DNA of 6,656 nucleotides from an uncultured Oscillospiraceae bacterium (GTDB taxonomy: Bacteria > Bacillota > Clostridia > Oscillospirales > Acutalibacteraceae). Each line of letters opens with the position of its first letter. The first letter of the stretch is position 1. The position numbers and the translations under genes are program-made. The notes under the pieces were generated by a model that saw only the letters and a list, made by a program, of their open reading frames with translations, did not search any database and had not been told where the DNA came from. Shown one piece after another: positions 5,327-6,656 of this stretch. Location of the stretch: contig URRG01000132.1 of NCBI GenBank assembly GCA_900550095.1, positions 1 to 6,656 of the forward strand, in the 5' to 3' direction.

Positions 5327-6445
5327 CTATGTATGGGCGCGCAGCCACTTTATAAGCTTGTAATAATCGCACAGGGACATTTGATGAGGGATTGTTTTCT
5401 GAAATTCGACGGCGCCTTTCGTAAAAAAGGAAGTGGTCGCCACCATCGAGTAGGTAGCCCGTTCGTGCTGCATGACCCCGTACAGATTCCGGACCACATT
5501 CACCCCAACGCGGTTAGTGGGACTGTTCTTTTTGCATTCGACCAGAAATAGAAAGGAGCCCACGCGGTCCTTTTTCGCTGCATAAATATCTGCGCCGCCG
5601 TCTCTGGTGGCCTTCGTCACCATGACATGGTATCCTTCTTTTTCGATCAGGCCGGCAATTAGAAATTCCAGCTGCCTGGAAGTAAGGGAATACAGCAGCT
5701 CCGGGTTTCGCGCGAGTTCATCCAGTAAGCGCACATTTACGGTTCTGACGTCGATTTCTATTGGATTGCCTTTTTTCTTCAGAGGACGGCCGTCAGCACC
5801 TAAAATGCCGCTTTGGTGTATGATGCTTTTGAAATCGGAAATTTTGTTTTCCTGCAGTAAATACAGGATGCTGTAAAGCTCCCGCATGTTTCCCTGTGAT
5901 TTTTTGACCGCGTCGGCCCATATGTCTTCCGGTACGGCTAGCTCCTGTATATAGCTTCTCATATAAGAATGGAGCTCTTCCTCTGTCATAGCCTTCAAAT
6001 CTATCGCGGCTCCGCCCCGGATGAGGATTTCCGGCACCGTTTGTCCAATCAAAAGGACATGTATGTTTGAGTTCTCGAATAAACGGATATATTTATCATT
6101 GAATTTACGCAGATTAAACGTATCATAGCGAAGGGACGCCGTCTCGTCTATGATATACAGAGCCGGCCCGCCGCCCCGCGCCGGCTCCAAACCGCGTTCT
6201 ATATAGTCCTGAGCTTCCAGGGGCGATGAAAAATACTGTATTCCACCGGGATACTCCGCGCGGTACTTTTCTGAATACAGCTTGGCGAGAAAGGTTTTTC
6301 CCACCCCGTAAGCGCCTTGTATGGCGGCGGTATGGGAGGGGGATGCAAGCAGGCCCTGCCGCAGCTCCCGCAGTTCTTCTCTTTCTATAATGAAAGGATA
6401 GTTCTCTATAGGATGATCCCAGACGGTCACTGCAAAAAAATCCAT
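5327..6445 (-). CDS. P-loop NTPase fused to Mrr-type restriction endonuclease domain
   Basis: This 372-residue, two-domain protein starts with a P-loop ATPase of AAA+/STAND type (about 15-205). It has Walker A GAYGVGKT (44-51), Walker B ALYIIDE (95-101), a sensor-like LLIGQT (131-136) and a lid helix segment QGNMRELYSIL (184-194). After a basic linker (221-228, KKK), the C-terminal domain (about 245-350) is an Mrr-like nuclease: SRQLEFLIAGLIEKEGYHV (256-274), RDGGADIYA (281-289), FLVECKK (300-306) and an ATTSFFT strand (336-342). The predicted catalytic residues are E260, D286, E303 and K305, all present. Mrr domains cleave foreign or modified DNA, and the fused ATPase would act as a switch or motor. 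No repeat-type sensor domain follows, unlike many STAND defence proteins. The start at 6445 follows AAAGGAGG at 7-base spacing. A role in phage defence is inferred. Confidence 0.88.
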   Translation of the reverse strand: MDFFAVTVWDHPIENYPFIIEREELRELRQGLLASPSHTAAIQGAYGVGKTFLAKLYSEKYRAEYPGGIQYFSSPLEAQDYIERGLEPARGGGPALYIIDETASLRYDTFNLRKFNDKYIRLFENSNIHVLLIGQTVPEILIRGGAAIDLKAMTEEELHSYMRSYIQELAVPEDIWADAVKKSQGNMRELYSILYLLQENKISDFKSIIHQSGILGADGRPLKKKGNPIEIDVRTVNVRLLDELARNPELLYSLTSRQLEFLIAGLIEKEGYHVMVTKATRDGGADIYAAKKDRVGSFLFLVECKKNSPTNRVGVNVVRNLYGVMQHERATYSMVATTSFFTKGAVEFQKTIPHQMSLCDYYKLIKWLRAHT

Positions 6446-6527
6446 ACCTCCGCCTCCTTTGAGCGCACTGTAGATAGGCTCTTAAACATTTGCCGGCCCC
6501 GGCGGTGCCGCGGATGTGTTCGTTCGG

Positions 6528-6554
6528 ATTTTAGAATTTTGATGATTTTGACAA
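6528..6554 (-). promoter_or_regulatory. Candidate promoter of the nuclease operon
   Basis: On the minus strand, TTGTCA (6554-6549, 5 of 6 consensus) and TAAAAT (6533-6528, 5 of 6) are separated by 15 bases, shorter than the preferred 17. A start near 6521 would give a leader of about 75 bases. The -35 box lies within one arm of the inverted repeat at 6548-6605. The call is tentative because of the spacing. Confidence 0.35.
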
Positions 6555-6605
6555 TAGGCCGTCAGCTCTTCCTTAAGGTCACAGTCCTGGGGCCCTTATT
6601 GTCAA
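6548..6605. repeat. Inverted repeat upstream of the nuclease operon, possible operator
   Basis: Perfect 9-base arms TTGACAATA (6548-6556) and TATTGTCAA (6597-6605) are extended inward by GGCC/GGCC (6557-6560, 6591-6594) with a 2-base bulge. The arm centres are 49 bases apart, close to a whole number of helical turns, which would suit two regulator sites on the same face. The left arm covers the candidate -35 box of the NTPase-Mrr gene. As RNA it could form a long hairpin, but no T tract follows it. A minus-strand frame open from the window edge ends at 6562, so the right arm may lie inside the end of another gene. Confidence 0.5.
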
Positions 6606-6656
6606 TTTGTATCGCGGAACCCGCGGGCTTTGTGATTCCATTGTATGCGGGAAGGG

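Noticed and set aside
1..6656. CRISPR array, tRNA, rRNA or insertion sequence
   Set aside because: No regularly spaced repeats, tRNA arms, rRNA segments or transposase frames were seen on either strand.

Overview
The window reads as chromosomal DNA of a Gram-positive, Clostridia-type bacterium, most likely a gut Lachnospiraceae or a relative. This is inferred from strong AGGAGG-type ribosome binding sites, a consensus sigma-A promoter, and a FabT-type MarR regulator directly upstream of fabH. Base composition is mixed, with AT-rich control regions. Every confident gene lies on the minus strand except one small plus-strand gene, so the window is read from right to left.

Right end (4782-6656): a two-gene minus-strand unit. 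The first gene encodes a P-loop NTPase fused to an Mrr-type restriction-endonuclease domain. The second encodes a small stand-alone PD-(D/E)XK nuclease-like protein, starting at a GTG that follows a strong ribosome binding site. An inverted repeat sits in the upstream control region. Two nuclease folds plus a nucleotide switch in one unit is a plausible, unnamed defence cassette, and it is the most interesting part of the window.

Middle (2640-4780): an AAC(3)-family N-acetyltransferase gene on the minus strand, a 64-residue cysteine-rich protein on the plus strand, and about 630 bases (2653-3283) with no gene I can support. This stretch looks like accessory or eroding DNA.

Left-centre (784-2652): a purine permease of the NCS2 PbuG/AzgA type with its own terminator. 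About 370 bases of leader precede it, containing a promoter, a long-range stem and an intrinsic terminator with an overlapping alternative hairpin. This could be an attenuation leader or a separate small RNA. I do not recognise it as the classic purine riboswitch.

Left end (1-677): a fatty-acid synthesis operon beginning with a fabT-like regulator and running by a 4-base ATGA overlap into fabH, which is cut by the window edge. Its promoter has perfect -35 and -10 boxes and a dyad operator over the -10/start region, as expected for lipid-responsive self-regulation.
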